From: CAXBCP01 sp963977005
Lineage (GTDB): Bacteria > Pseudomonadota > Alphaproteobacteria > MPNO01 > UBA830
Length of the DNA: 64,000 nt
Direction of reading: 5' to 3'
Assembly (NCBI GenBank): GCA_963977005.1
Contig: CAXBMQ010000022.1
Coordinates: 14,222 to 78,221 of the forward strand
The notes below the pieces were generated by a model, which was not told the DNA's origin, did not search any database, and saw only the letters and a program-made list of their open reading frames with translations. Shown here one piece after another: positions 54,587 to 63,581 of the stretch; the stretch's first letter is position 1; each line of letters begins with the position of its first letter. The position numbers and the translations under genes were made by a program.

Positions 54587-55861
54587 ATGTCCGCCATTGT
54601 CGATATTCACGCCCGCGAAATTCTGGATTCTCGGGGAAACCCGACCGTCGAGGTCGAGGTCGAACTCGAAACGGGGGCCGCCGGCCGGGCGGCGGTGCCG
54701 TCGGGGGCGTCGACCGGCGCTTACGAGGCGGTCGAACTTCGCGACGGGGACAAGGGGCGGTATGGCGGCAAGGGTGTGCTGAATGCGGTGGAAGCCGTCA
54801 ATACCGAGATATTCGAAGCCCTGTCGGGGATGGACGCAGACGAACAGGCGGTCCTGGACGAACGCATGATCGCACTCGACGGGACGGACAACAAGTCCCG
54901 TCTCGGCGCGAACGCGATCCTCGGCGTCAGCCTTGCGCTCGCGAAAGCGGCGGCCGACGATGCCGGCCTGCCGCTTTACAGGTATGTCGGCGGGGCGTCT
55001 GCCCGGGTGTTGCCGGTACCGATGATGAATATCCTGAATGGCGGCGCGCATGCCGACAACCCGATCGATTTCCAGGAATTCATGATCATGCCGGTCGGCG
55101 CGGATACGCTGAGCGACGCCGTTCGCTGGGGCGCGGAAATCTTTCACGCGCTGCGGAGCAGGCTTTCGCAGGCAGGGCACAACACCAATGTCGGAGACGA
55201 GGGCGGCTTTGCGCCGAACCTCGGCGGGACACGCGATGCGCTCGACTTCGTCATGCAGGCGATCGAGGAGGTCGGATTCAAGCCCGGCGACAATATCCAG
55301 CTGGCGCTTGATTCCGCTTCGACCGAATTCTTCAAAGACGGCAAGTATCACCTTGAAGGCGAAGGGAAAATCCTGTCGTCCGATGACATGATTTCCTATT
55401 ACGCAGATCTTTGCGATGCCTATCCGATCGTCTCGATCGAAGACGGGCTCGCCGAAGACGACTGGGAAGGCTGGCGCGCGCTGACCGAGGCGATCGGCGA
55501 CCGGGTGCAGCTTGTCGGGGACGATCTCTTCGTGACCAATCCCGCGCGTCTGCGCGACGGTATCGAGCAGGGAGCGGCGAATTCGATTCTGGTGAAGGTC
55601 AACCAGATCGGCACGCTCACGGAAACCCTGGCGGCGGTCAGCATGGCGCACAAGTCTTCCTACACGGCCGTGATGTCGCATCGCTCCGGAGAAACCGAGG
55701 ATACGACCATCGCGGACCTGGCCGTGGCGACGAATTGCGGACAGATCAAGACAGGGTCGCTGGCAAGATCGGATCGCCTGGCGAAGTACAATCAGCTTAT
55801 CCGTATCGAAGAGCATCTCGGGCCGGCGGCGATTTATCCGGGCCGCGATATTTTTGCCTGA
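54587..55861 (+). CDS. eno: Enolase
   Basis: The 424-residue glycolytic enzyme converts 2-phosphoglycerate to phosphoenolpyruvate and often also sits in RNA degradosomes. It opens IVDIHAREILDSRGNPTVEV and has the catalytic segments GDEGGFAPNLGG, SIEDGLAEDDW, QLVGDDLFVTN and VMSHRSGETEDTTIADLAV. The ATG giving SAIVDIHARE is preferred to an upstream in-frame ATG. It is followed by a hairpin and then ftsB. Confidence 0.97.
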   Translation: MSAIVDIHAREILDSRGNPTVEVEVELETGAAGRAAVPSGASTGAYEAVELRDGDKGRYGGKGVLNAVEAVNTEIFEALSGMDADEQAVLDERMIALDGTDNKSRLGANAILGVSLALAKAAADDAGLPLYRYVGGASARVLPVPMMNILNGGAHADNPIDFQEFMIMPVGADTLSDAVRWGAEIFHALRSRLSQAGHNTNVGDEGGFAPNLGGTRDALDFVMQAIEEVGFKPGDNIQLALDSASTEFFKDGKYHLEGEGKILSSDDMISYYADLCDAYPIVSIEDGLAEDDWEGWRALTEAIGDRVQLVGDDLFVTNPARLRDGIEQGAANSILVKVNQIGTLTETLAAVSMAHKSSYTAVMSHRSGETEDTTIADLAVATNCGQIKTGSLARSDRLAKYNQLIRIEEHLGPAAIYPGRDIFA

Positions 55862-55910
55862 TTGCGGAATTTCGACCGCGGAAGTCAATAAAAAATTATG
55901 AGTCTTCCGA

Positions 55911-55926
55911 CCGCAGTTTTCTGCGG
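55911..55926 (+). terminator. Possible terminator hairpin after eno
   Basis: CCGCAG and CTGCGG form a perfect six-base stem with a TTTT loop, 50 bases after eno. The following sequence is AT-rich but only has a TTTTT 11 bases later, so termination may be partial. It overlaps the left side of the region that must hold the ftsB promoter. Confidence 0.45.
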
Positions 55927-55999
55927 TTATCCACATAATTTTTCCTGATCTGAGTCTTTTTTCTTGACCTGACGAATCGAAATGTGATTCGGTTCGACC

Positions 56000-56329
56000 A
56001 TGGGAGCAACGCACGAAATCAAGCGCCGGTCGCGCCGGATGATCGTTCCGATCGTCGGGGCGCTGTTCGTCTGCTATTTCCTTGTCCATGCCTTTCACGG
56101 CGACAGGGGCGTCCTCGCCTGGATGCATCTGCAGAAACAGGTGGCCGTCGCCGAACTGACGCTGGAGCAGACACGCGCCGTGCGGCTCGATTACGACCGT
56201 AGGATTTCGTTACTGCGGTCCGAACAGCTCGATGCCGATATGCTGGACGAACGTGCTCGCATCATGGCGGGGCTTGTGCGGCCCGACGAATTCATCGTGA
56301 TCGATACGGAGCGGGCGTCGAGCCGTTAA
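56000..56329 (+). CDS. ftsB: Septum formation initiator FtsB/DivIC
   Basis: The 109-residue bitopic protein has a short basic cytoplasmic start, one membrane helix (MIVPIVGALFVCYFLVHAF) and a periplasmic coiled coil (QKQVAVAELTLEQTRAVRLD) ending with DMLDERARIMAGLVRPDEFI. FtsB joins FtsL and FtsQ in the divisome. The location between eno and pdhA is conserved in alphaproteobacteria. The ATG giving MGATHEIKRRSR is used. Confidence 0.9.
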   Translation: MGATHEIKRRSRRMIVPIVGALFVCYFLVHAFHGDRGVLAWMHLQKQVAVAELTLEQTRAVRLDYDRRISLLRSEQLDADMLDERARIMAGLVRPDEFIVIDTERASSR

Positions 56330-56521
56330 GTTTTGGCGAACGGTACAGAACCGCGCAGGCCGGAAACGCGCCGGTTTTGAAATTATCTTAAAATCTTAAC
56401 CCTATAATACGATACATACTTGCCGAGGTCGCGGTTGCGGCTTTTGCGGGATTCTATATTCTGTGCGCAGTAAATCAGAAGAAAATACGCGCATATGCAC
56501 GTATTTCAGACGGAGGATTTT

Positions 56522-57577
56522 ATGGCGAGAGCTCCCAAGGGTGCGGCTTCCAAAGCCAAGGGCGGCAAGGGTAAAACCAAATCCGCATCACGCAGTCGTT
56601 CGGCAAAGTCGGGCGCGGATGCGGACCAGCTTCTGAAATACTATCGCGACATGCTGTTGATCCGCCGCTTCGAAGAGCGCGCGGGGCAGATGTACGGTAT
56701 GGGCCTTATCGGCGGGTTCTGCCATCTCTATATCGGTCAGGAAGCAGTGGTCGTGGGCATGCAGGCCGCGATAGACGATCGCGACGCGGTCGTGACCAGC
56801 TACCGCGATCATGGGCATATGCTGGCCTGCGGCATGGATCCGAAAGGCGTCATGGCCGAACTTACCGGACGGAGCGGCGGGTATTCCAAGGGCAAGGGCG
56901 GCTCGATGCACATGTTCTCCAAGGAAAAGAATTTTTACGGCGGTCACGGGATCGTCGGCGCACAGGTGCCGATCGGTACCGGCCTCGCTTTCGCCGCGAA
57001 GTATAAAAACACCGGCGGCGTCTCGCTGACCTATCTGGGCGACGGCGCCGTCAACCAGGGCCAGGTGCATGAGGCATTCAACATGGCCGAGCTTTGGGAC
57101 CTGCCGGTGATCTACGTGATCGAAAACAACCGCTATGGCATGGGAACGTCGGTCGCCCGGGCATCGGCGGCCAAGGAACTCTACCGTCTCGGCGAACCCT
57201 ACGGCATGCCGGGCGAACAGGTCGACGGGATGGACGTTCTCGCGGTTCACGAAGCGGCGGAGAAAGCGGTCAAGCACTGCCGCGACGGAAACGGCCCCTA
57301 TGTGCTGGAGATGCTGACCTATCGCTATCGCGGGCATTCCATGTCGGACCCGGCGAAGTACAGGACCAAGGAAGAAGTTTCCGACATGCGCGACAACCAC
57401 GACCCGATTGCCAATCTCAGCAAGGTCATCGTCGAGTCTGGCTCGAAGTCCGAAGCCGATCTCAAGGAGATGGACAAGGAGGTCCGCGCGATCGTCGTCG
57501 AAGCGGCGGAGTTCGCGCAGGAGAGCCCAGAGCCCGATCCGTCGGAACTGTATACCGACGTGCTGGTCGAAGCCTGA
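56522..57577 (+). CDS. pdhA: Pyruvate dehydrogenase E1 alpha subunit
   Basis: The 351-residue subunit binds thiamine diphosphate, shown by the motif GDGAVNQGQVHEAFNMAELW. YRDMLLIRRFEERAGQMYGMG and the phosphorylation-loop region YRYRGHSMSDPAKYR also mark it. The N terminus has a Lys/Ala/Ser-rich tail of about 35 residues, common in alphaproteobacteria. The ATG with GGAGG six bases before it is chosen. It precedes pdhB by 21 bases. Confidence 0.96.
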   Translation: MARAPKGAASKAKGGKGKTKSASRSRSAKSGADADQLLKYYRDMLLIRRFEERAGQMYGMGLIGGFCHLYIGQEAVVVGMQAAIDDRDAVVTSYRDHGHMLACGMDPKGVMAELTGRSGGYSKGKGGSMHMFSKEKNFYGGHGIVGAQVPIGTGLAFAAKYKNTGGVSLTYLGDGAVNQGQVHEAFNMAELWDLPVIYVIENNRYGMGTSVARASAAKELYRLGEPYGMPGEQVDGMDVLAVHEAAEKAVKHCRDGNGPYVLEMLTYRYRGHSMSDPAKYRTKEEVSDMRDNHDPIANLSKVIVESGSKSEADLKEMDKEVRAIVVEAAEFAQESPEPDPSELYTDVLVEA

Positions 57578-57598
57578 GCCGGGATTAAGGAAAAGAAA

Positions 57599-59023
57599 AT
57601 GTCGATTAATATTCTGATGCCCGCCCTGTCGCCGACGATGACGGAGGGCAACCTTGCCAAATGGCACAAGAACGAAGGCGATACGGTCTCTGCGGGAGAC
57701 GTGATCGCCGAGATCGAGACCGACAAGGCAACCATGGAAGTCGAAGCGGTCGATGAGGGTGTTCTCGGAAAAATTCTGATTTCCGAAGGCAGCGAGAACG
57801 TCAAGGTGAACGAGGTTATCGGCGTACTGCTGGAAGAGGGCGAAGACGCCGGCGATATCGGCGATACCGGCAGCCCCAAGGCATCTGAACCTGCCGGCGA
57901 CGCACCGGCAGAGAACGCCGATGGCGACGACGACAAGGCCGGGACAAAAGCCGAAGCAGCATCCGGGGAAAAAGCCGAGGCCAAGCCAGAGGCGCCGGCC
58001 GCCAAACCGGTTGCCGCGGAAAAGGAATTCGACGGGAAAACCACCAGCACGACGGTGCGCGATGCGCTGCGCGACGCCATGGCCGAGGAAATGCGGTCGG
58101 ACGACAACGTGTTCCTGATGGGCGAGGAAGTCGGGCAGTATCAGGGCGCCTACAAAGTCAGCCAGGGCTTGCTGGACGAGTTTGGCGAGCTGCGCGTGAT
58201 CGACACGCCGATTACCGAGCACGGTTTTACCGGCCTGGGTGTCGGGGCCGCGTTTGCGGGGCTGAAACCGATCGTCGAATTCATGACCTTCAACTTTGCC
58301 ATGCAGGCGATGGATCACCTGATCAACTCGGCGGCCAAGACGAACTACATGTCCGGCGGCCAGATGGGCTGCCCGGCGGTGTTCCGCGGACCGAACGGGG
58401 CGGCCGCCCGCGTCGGCGCCCAGCATTCGCAGTGCTATGCGAGCTGGTACGCCCATGTGCCGGGGCTTTACGTACTCGCACCGTATTCGGCGGCGGATGC
58501 GAAGGGGCTCCTCAAGTCGGCCATTCGCGACCCGAATCCGGTGATCTTCCTCGAAAACGAGATTCTCTACGGTCAGAGCTTCGACGTGCCCGATGACGAC
58601 GACTGGACCGTGCCGATCGGCAAGGCGAAGGTCGTGCGCGAAGGCAGCGATGTGACCATTACCGCGTTCTCGATCATGGTCGGCCATGCGCTTGCCGCCG
58701 CCGAGGAACTCGCTGAGCAGGGCATCGATGCCGAAGTGATCGATCTGCGCACCTTGCGCCCGCTTGATACCGAAACCATCGTCAACTCGGTCAAGAAGAC
58801 CAACCGCATCGTCTCGGTCGAGGAAGGCTGGCCGGTCGCCGGCATGGGCTCCGAGATCGCCGCGATCATGATGGAGCAGGCATTCGACTGGCTCGACGCG
58901 CCGGTCCGGCGCGTGTGTGCGGTCGATGTGCCGCTGCCTTATGCGGCCAATCTTGAAAAACTGGCCTTGCCGCAGGTCGCCGACGTTGTGACCGCGGCAA
59001 AAGCCGTCTGTTACGCAGACTGA
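57599..59023 (+). CDS. pdhB: Pyruvate dehydrogenase E1 beta subunit with N-terminal lipoyl domain
   Basis: The 474-residue subunit has a lipoyl domain at residues 1-80 with the modified lysine at 43 in EIETDKATME, an Ala/Glu-rich linker, and then the E1 beta transketolase-like domain (STTVRDALRDAMAEEM; FLMGEEVGQYQGAYKVSQGL; GGQMGCPAVFRGPNGAAARV). A lipoyl domain on E1 beta is an alphaproteobacterial feature. The linker resembles that of pdhC. The complex decarboxylates pyruvate and makes acetyl-CoA for citrate synthase. Confidence 0.95.
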   Translation: MSINILMPALSPTMTEGNLAKWHKNEGDTVSAGDVIAEIETDKATMEVEAVDEGVLGKILISEGSENVKVNEVIGVLLEEGEDAGDIGDTGSPKASEPAGDAPAENADGDDDKAGTKAEAASGEKAEAKPEAPAAKPVAAEKEFDGKTTSTTVRDALRDAMAEEMRSDDNVFLMGEEVGQYQGAYKVSQGLLDEFGELRVIDTPITEHGFTGLGVGAAFAGLKPIVEFMTFNFAMQAMDHLINSAAKTNYMSGGQMGCPAVFRGPNGAAARVGAQHSQCYASWYAHVPGLYVLAPYSAADAKGLLKSAIRDPNPVIFLENEILYGQSFDVPDDDDWTVPIGKAKVVREGSDVTITAFSIMVGHALAAAEELAEQGIDAEVIDLRTLRPLDTETIVNSVKKTNRIVSVEEGWPVAGMGSEIAAIMMEQAFDWLDAPVRRVCAVDVPLPYAANLEKLALPQVADVVTAAKAVCYAD

Positions 59024-59041
59024 CCGGGTAGGATCGCCGAT

Positions 59042-60526
59042 ATGTCCATCAAAATCCTCATGCCGGCTTTGTCGCCGACGATGACCGAAGGCAATCTTGC
59101 CAAGTGGCACGTCAAGGAAGGCGATCAGGTCAATCCGGGCGACGTGATCGCCGAGATCGAAACCGACAAGGCGACGATGGAGGTCGAATCCATAGACGAA
59201 GGCGTGGTCGGCAAGATCCTCGTGGCCGAAGGCACCGAAGCCGTGGCGGTTAACGACGTCATCGGCATTCTGCTCGAAGACGGCGAAGATGCGTCGGCCG
59301 CCGAGCAGGCGCCGGCAGAGGACGCGAAAGAAGCTGACAAGGCGGAACAAACGCCGGCCCCTGAAGCGGAAAAGTCCGCCGAAGCGTCGGGCGAACAAAC
59401 CGGTACAGCATCGCCGTCCGCGTCGGACAGCGACGTGAAGGCAAGTCCGCTGGCGCGGCGTATCGCCGACCAGGCCGGGGTCGACCTGGGCGCGCTCAAG
59501 GGGTCCGGTGCGCATGGAAAGGTCGTGCGCTCCGACGTCGAAGCCGCGATGTCCGGCGGCAATGCGAGCAAGGCAAAACGCAGTGTCGATATCTCCGCGT
59601 CGGGCGCTTTGCCGACGGCCACGGATGCCGATGGGAACCGCCTGTTTGCGAGCCCGCTGGCGCGTCGCATGGCGGCCCAGGCGGGTGTAGATCTTGCTGC
59701 CGTGAAGGGCTCCGGCCCGGATGGGCGGATCGTGAAGCGCGATATCGACGATGCGGTCGCGAAGGGCATTGCAAAGCCGACTGAACCCGAGGCGGCCACG
59801 GGCGGCGCGGCGGCCGAAGAGGCTGCCCCCGCGCGCGACGACACATCGGAGATCGTCAAGCTGTCGACGATGCGCAAGGTGATTGCGCAGCGCATGGCGG
59901 AATCGAAGTCCGAGGTTCCGCATTTCTATCTGACGATGGATTGCGAACTGGATGAGCTTCTGAAGGTCCGCAAGGCGCTGAACGCCGCGCAGGAAGAGGT
60001 GAAGATCTCGGTCAACGATTTCGTCATCCGCGCCTGTGCGATGGGACTGATGGAAGTCCCGGCGGCGAATGTCGCCTACGAGGGCGAGGGCGTGATGCGC
60101 CAGTTCCACACCGCCGATATCTCGGTCGCGGTGGCTATTCCCGGCGGCCTGATTACGCCCATCGTGCGCGCGGCCGAGCAAAAGGGCTTCAAACAGATAT
60201 CGGCGGATATGAAAGACCTCGCGACGCGGGCCCGCGACGGCAAGCTGGCGCCGGAGGAATACCAGGGCGGCTCGTTCTCGGTCTCGAACCTCGGCATGTT
60301 CGGGGTGAAACAGTTCGACGCGGTCATCAACCCGCCACAGGCCTGCATCCTGGCCGTGGGCGCGGGGGAACAGCGGCCGGTTGTCAAGGACGGCCAGATT
60401 GTTCCGGCGACCGTCATGAGCTGCACGTTGTCGGTTGATCACCGCGTGGTGGACGGTGCCATCGGCGCCGAGCTGCTTGCCGCGATCAAACGCTATATCG
60501 AAAACCCGGCCCTGATGCTGCTCTGA
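59042..60526 (+). CDS. pdhC: Pyruvate dehydrogenase E2 (dihydrolipoyl acetyltransferase) with two binding domains
   Basis: The 494-residue E2 has one lipoyl domain (Lys43 in EIETDKATME), an acidic Ala/Glu linker, and two peripheral-subunit-binding domains at about 134-170 (SPLARRIADQAGVDLGALKG) and 203-239 (SPLARRMAAQAGVDLAAVKG). The acetyltransferase core follows, with DHRVVDGAIGAELL near residue 467. One binding domain is usual; two are not. The duplication shares about two thirds identity and lies in one unbroken frame. It is convergent with the methyltransferase gene nine bases downstream. Confidence 0.95.
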   Translation: MSIKILMPALSPTMTEGNLAKWHVKEGDQVNPGDVIAEIETDKATMEVESIDEGVVGKILVAEGTEAVAVNDVIGILLEDGEDASAAEQAPAEDAKEADKAEQTPAPEAEKSAEASGEQTGTASPSASDSDVKASPLARRIADQAGVDLGALKGSGAHGKVVRSDVEAAMSGGNASKAKRSVDISASGALPTATDADGNRLFASPLARRMAAQAGVDLAAVKGSGPDGRIVKRDIDDAVAKGIAKPTEPEAATGGAAAEEAAPARDDTSEIVKLSTMRKVIAQRMAESKSEVPHFYLTMDCELDELLKVRKALNAAQEEVKISVNDFVIRACAMGLMEVPAANVAYEGEGVMRQFHTADISVAVAIPGGLITPIVRAAEQKGFKQISADMKDLATRARDGKLAPEEYQGGSFSVSNLGMFGVKQFDAVINPPQACILAVGAGEQRPVVKDGQIVPATVMSCTLSVDHRVVDGAIGAELLAAIKRYIENPALMLL

Positions 60527-60539
60527 CGCGATCCGTCAG
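60523..60539. terminator. Hairpin spanning both convergent stop codons
   Basis: CTGACG pairs with CGTCAG around a five-base loop; the arms contain the pdhC stop and the opposite methyltransferase stop. On the plus strand TTGTTTT follows shortly. It may act as a weak terminator in one or both directions. Confidence 0.35.
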
Positions 60540-61237
60540 GACTTGTTTTCGATCCAGAGGTTGAAGCGGTAAGGAGAATTGCCGTACCCGGCGATTTTCT
60601 GGGTCGTCGTCTCCGCCCTGCAGCCGAGCCGGTTGCTGAGGGCGATCATTTCGTCGCGACCGAAATACTGGTGTTTCAGTTCCGCATAGCGGCGTTCGTA
60701 TGCCCCGTCCCCAAGCTCTCCGCGTCGAAAGCGCTCGCTCTCGTCCCGCAGATCCCTGTCGGGCAGATCCGTCACCGCGCCGTAACCGCCCGGTTTCAGC
60801 ACCCGGATGAGTTCGGCCAGGGCGTCCGATGCGCTTCGGGCATCGGGAAGATAGAGGAAACACGACCCGGCGATGGCGCGGTCGAACACGCTATTCGCAT
60901 ACGGCAGGGACCGCGCATCGGCGGCCGCGAAATGTCCCGCCGGCATGACGTGACGCGCGGCCCTGAGGTGACCCGGTGAGAAGTCCACGCCCCATACATC
61001 GACACCGTTCAGATAGTGACGACGCAAAGCTGCACCGCTGCCACAACCCACTTCGAGCAGACGCATGCCCGGTTTGATGTCCAGCCGGGTCGCTACCCGC
61101 GCCGAGAAATCGTCCAGCGCATCGTAGCTGGCGATTCCGGCGCCGGAATCGTACCCGTTGAGCGCCATCAGGTCGGATGGCCCGGGCTCCCTGGGGGCTT
61201 TTGCTCCCTTTTTGCGCCAAACGTCTTTCCAGCCCAT
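60536..61237 (-). CDS. Class I SAM-dependent methyltransferase
   Basis: The 233-residue protein has motif I LLEVGCGSGAALRRHYLNGV, a downstream DARSLPYANSVFDRAIAGSC motif II region and LIRVLKPGGYGAVTDLPDRD. It belongs to the Methyltransf_11/25-type fold. The substrate is unknown. It is the last gene of a tight minus-strand set, three bases after the GT-like gene, so it may methylate a sugar or amino head group handled by its partners. That role is inferred from context. Confidence 0.82.
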   Translation of the reverse strand: MGWKDVWRKKGAKAPREPGPSDLMALNGYDSGAGIASYDALDDFSARVATRLDIKPGMRLLEVGCGSGAALRRHYLNGVDVWGVDFSPGHLRAARHVMPAGHFAAADARSLPYANSVFDRAIAGSCFLYLPDARSASDALAELIRVLKPGGYGAVTDLPDRDLRDESERFRRGELGDGAYERRYAELKHQYFGRDEMIALSNRLGCRAETTTQKIAGYGNSPYRFNLWIENKS

Positions 61238-61240
61238 GTT

Positions 61241-62200
61241 TTACGGCCCGGATTTGCGTTCGTAACCGGTAACGATCGCCTCAATCGCGGCATCCATATC
61301 GAACCGCGTCATGGTCGGTTCGGCGGGTGTTTGGCGGTCGGGGATTTCCTCGAGCGTCTCGACGACATGCACGTTTTCGAGGTCGGTAAACTGCCACATA
61401 TTCCGGGTCGATGTTTTGCCGAACAGGCCAATCCCGGTGACGAGATAGGTCGGGATGCCCATCATTGCACTTTCGCGCACGACAGAAGATTCCCCGTTGG
61501 TGACGACGAAGTCGAAATGCCGCGCCGCGACGGGGGGAGTCATGTTGCGGTCGACAATGTTGATCCCGCGATCGGTCAGAATCCGTTCGATCTCGGCAAA
61601 CTGCGGAAACGGCGCAAACTTTATCGAGAGCCAGTCATGCAGCCATTTCTCCATGTATCCCAGCGTTTTCTCGGTCCCGTTCTCGACGAGAATGTATTCC
61701 ATGCTCATCGTCAGCCAGAGACCGCGTCCCCACCGTTCGACCGGCGAGCCGATATCCGCAGGCGCTTTGATCCAGCCGACTTCCCGTACATGCGTTTCGT
61801 TCGAAAACATGTTTTCCAGAGGCGACGTCGCGAGATACAGGTCGATAAACGGCAGGCAGCCGGTTTCATTGGTGAGCAACGGCTGTGACAGGTCATGCGG
61901 ATAATAGACCGTGTAACGCGGTTTGAGATCAGCGATGATCTCGACGAGCGCCGGGCAATCGGGTACCTCCATCGCCGACATCATATAGCGGTCGTCCCAC
62001 GAAAAATGAGCCGAGGTCACCAGTATTTTGTCGGCGGGATCTGCAACTACCGCGGCGAGGTCGCGGCTGATGGAATGTTCCGGCGTGGCATGGAGTTCGG
62101 CGCACCGGTATCCCCGTTTCGTCATCTCCGCGAATACCGGATGGAGGACGTATTCGCTTTCCGCGCCGAAAAAGACGAATAACGGTTGCCGCTCGATCAC
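61241..62200 (-). CDS. GT-B-fold transferase-like protein of unknown function
   Basis: The 319-residue protein shows alternating Rossmann-like halves. The first half has KPRYTVYYPHDLSQPLL and the second has DFVVTNGESSVVRESAMMGI, which resembles the D-x-x-x-T/S-x-x-S-S-x-x-x-E pattern of CDP-glycerol glycerophosphotransferases and GT-B glycosyltransferases. I cannot assign a substrate. It has no signal peptide or membrane helix. It overlaps the cytidylyltransferase-like gene by four bases (ATGA), which fits transfer of a CDP- or sugar-activated group. I am fairly sure of the fold and unsure of the reaction. Confidence 0.6.
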   Translation of the reverse strand: MIERQPLFVFFGAESEYVLHPVFAEMTKRGYRCAELHATPEHSISRDLAAVVADPADKILVTSAHFSWDDRYMMSAMEVPDCPALVEIIADLKPRYTVYYPHDLSQPLLTNETGCLPFIDLYLATSPLENMFSNETHVREVGWIKAPADIGSPVERWGRGLWLTMSMEYILVENGTEKTLGYMEKWLHDWLSIKFAPFPQFAEIERILTDRGINIVDRNMTPPVAARHFDFVVTNGESSVVRESAMMGIPTYLVTGIGLFGKTSTRNMWQFTDLENVHVVETLEEIPDRQTPAEPTMTRFDMDAAIEAIVTGYERKSGP

Positions 62201-63561
62201 ACCCGTGTCTCCCCGAGGGGAAGGACGGAGCCGTGATACCAGCGGACGAAGCTGCCTTCATCGGCGGCACCGGTCGCAATCGCGGGCGCGCCGTCGAGAT
62301 AGCGAAAGTTGGGTCCGTGCTTGTCCTCATCGACCATGCTGACGCGCGATATCCGGTTGCACCCGCTTGCCCGCTCCGGACGCGGGACGCCGTCGACCGT
62401 GGTCAGCACGTCTTCGACTTCGAAGAAGTTGTTGCTGTGGAACAAATTCCGCGTGAAGACATCCGAAAAGACAAAATGACTGTCGCTGCCGCGCGGCGAA
62501 TAATTCGTCCCGTCTTCCGGTGAGAAATCGACAGACAGCAGCAGATCGCGTTTGATCCGCCGTGTCGCCGCGAAGAACAGGTCGCTGTCCATTGCCAGCA
62601 CGGCCGACGCCGACGGCGCCAGCACCGCCATCGATTCCGCGGCCGGGCAGGCATCGGGTAATTCGTGCCAGCCGCAATGGACGATGTCGTAGGTCTGTGA
62701 GCCTGTGTCCGTCGGATCGGATGGTGGAACGGAACCCGGCCGGATGATGGTCACGCGGCGGCCCATCGCCGCAAGGGCGGACCCAACCAGCGGCGCGGCG
62801 GTGCCGACAAGGTTGATCCGTTCGCCGGGTTTGGAGATGTTTTTGGCCAGCGATACGAGAGCCGCGACAAACCGGGGGTCTGTTGCTGAATGTCGTGCCT
62901 GTTCGATTTCATTCCGGGCCATGCACTTGCTGAAGGCAACCCAGTTTTCGTCGCCAAGGCGTTCGCGGTCCAGGAGCCAGGTCCGTTTGAACCGCGCGCC
63001 GGCTATTGCCCCGAGGATGCCGAGGGTTGTCTCCTGGGCGCGTTGAATCTCGGCAAGTATTTCCATCGGTTCTGTCGCGGGGGCGGTCACGGGGGGATGG
63101 ACGGTTGCCGAATCCGGGGCATTCTCATCCAGTTGCGCGCCTGTGATCCGGGACACTATTCCCGCGGTTGAGAGTTCGTCTGTGTAGGGAAACACAATGC
63201 CCGTTCCGTCTTCGAGCAGATCGGCAAGTCCCTCGCGTCGTGCAGGATCGCCATAATCGTCGCTCAGACAGGCATGATCGACATCGTATTGTGCCAGAAA
63301 CGTTGCGTCGGGGGCTGCGGGAGCGGCGGAAACTACCTCGTCGACGCACCTCAATGCGGCAATCACCGCAATGCGTTCGTCCAGGGTCATGACGGGGACG
63401 TGGCTGAACCGCGTGGCAGTTTCGTCGTCAAAAACGCCCACGACAAGGATGTCGCCCAAAGAGCGGGCTTTTTGCAGGTGCCGGAGCTGGCCCGGATGAA
63501 ACAGGTCGCCGATGAGATCGATATATATACGAACGGGGCTTTCTGCCGAGGGCTCCGTCAT
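62197..63561 (-). CDS. PCYT2-like cytidylyltransferase domain fused to a Rossmann-like domain
   Basis: The first 140 residues of this 454-residue protein resemble phosphoethanolamine/glycerol-3-phosphate cytidylyltransferases. YIDLIGDLFHPGQLRHLQKA matches the CTP-binding loop, MTLDERIAVIAALRCVDEVV the helix region, and LSTAGIVSRI (131-139) the closing motif. The usual HxGH reads HPGQ: His22 is kept and the second His is Gln25. Residues 160-220 are helical. From about 249 a Rossmann-like domain begins (INLVGTAAPLVGSALAAMG), resembling a degenerate methyltransferase. A full domain match is not obvious. The gene is in one unit with the GT-like and methyltransferase genes. Confidence 0.65.
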   Translation of the reverse strand: MTEPSAESPVRIYIDLIGDLFHPGQLRHLQKARSLGDILVVGVFDDETATRFSHVPVMTLDERIAVIAALRCVDEVVSAAPAAPDATFLAQYDVDHACLSDDYGDPARREGLADLLEDGTGIVFPYTDELSTAGIVSRITGAQLDENAPDSATVHPPVTAPATEPMEILAEIQRAQETTLGILGAIAGARFKRTWLLDRERLGDENWVAFSKCMARNEIEQARHSATDPRFVAALVSLAKNISKPGERINLVGTAAPLVGSALAAMGRRVTIIRPGSVPPSDPTDTGSQTYDIVHCGWHELPDACPAAESMAVLAPSASAVLAMDSDLFFAATRRIKRDLLLSVDFSPEDGTNYSPRGSDSHFVFSDVFTRNLFHSNNFFEVEDVLTTVDGVPRPERASGCNRISRVSMVDEDKHGPNFRYLDGAPAIATGAADEGSFVRWYHGSVLPLGETRV

Positions 63562-63581
63562 GAGCGCATGTTACCGGGCGG

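Noticed and set aside
55927..55935. A perfect DnaA box TTATCCACA after eno.
   Set aside because: A single box without others nearby or an origin gene set (dnaA, gidA, parAB) is most likely chance in an AT-rich gap.
56377..56408. TTGAAA and TATAAT upstream of pdhA as a promoter.
   Set aside because: TATAAT is a perfect -10, but the spacing of 20 bases is too long for a normal sigma-70 promoter, so I did not list it as a feature. The pdhA promoter probably lies in this gap.
56588..60442. A 1284-codon open frame on the minus strand opposite pdhA-pdhB-pdhC.
   Set aside because: Same reason: it mirrors three certain genes and includes their linkers, with no family motif of its own.
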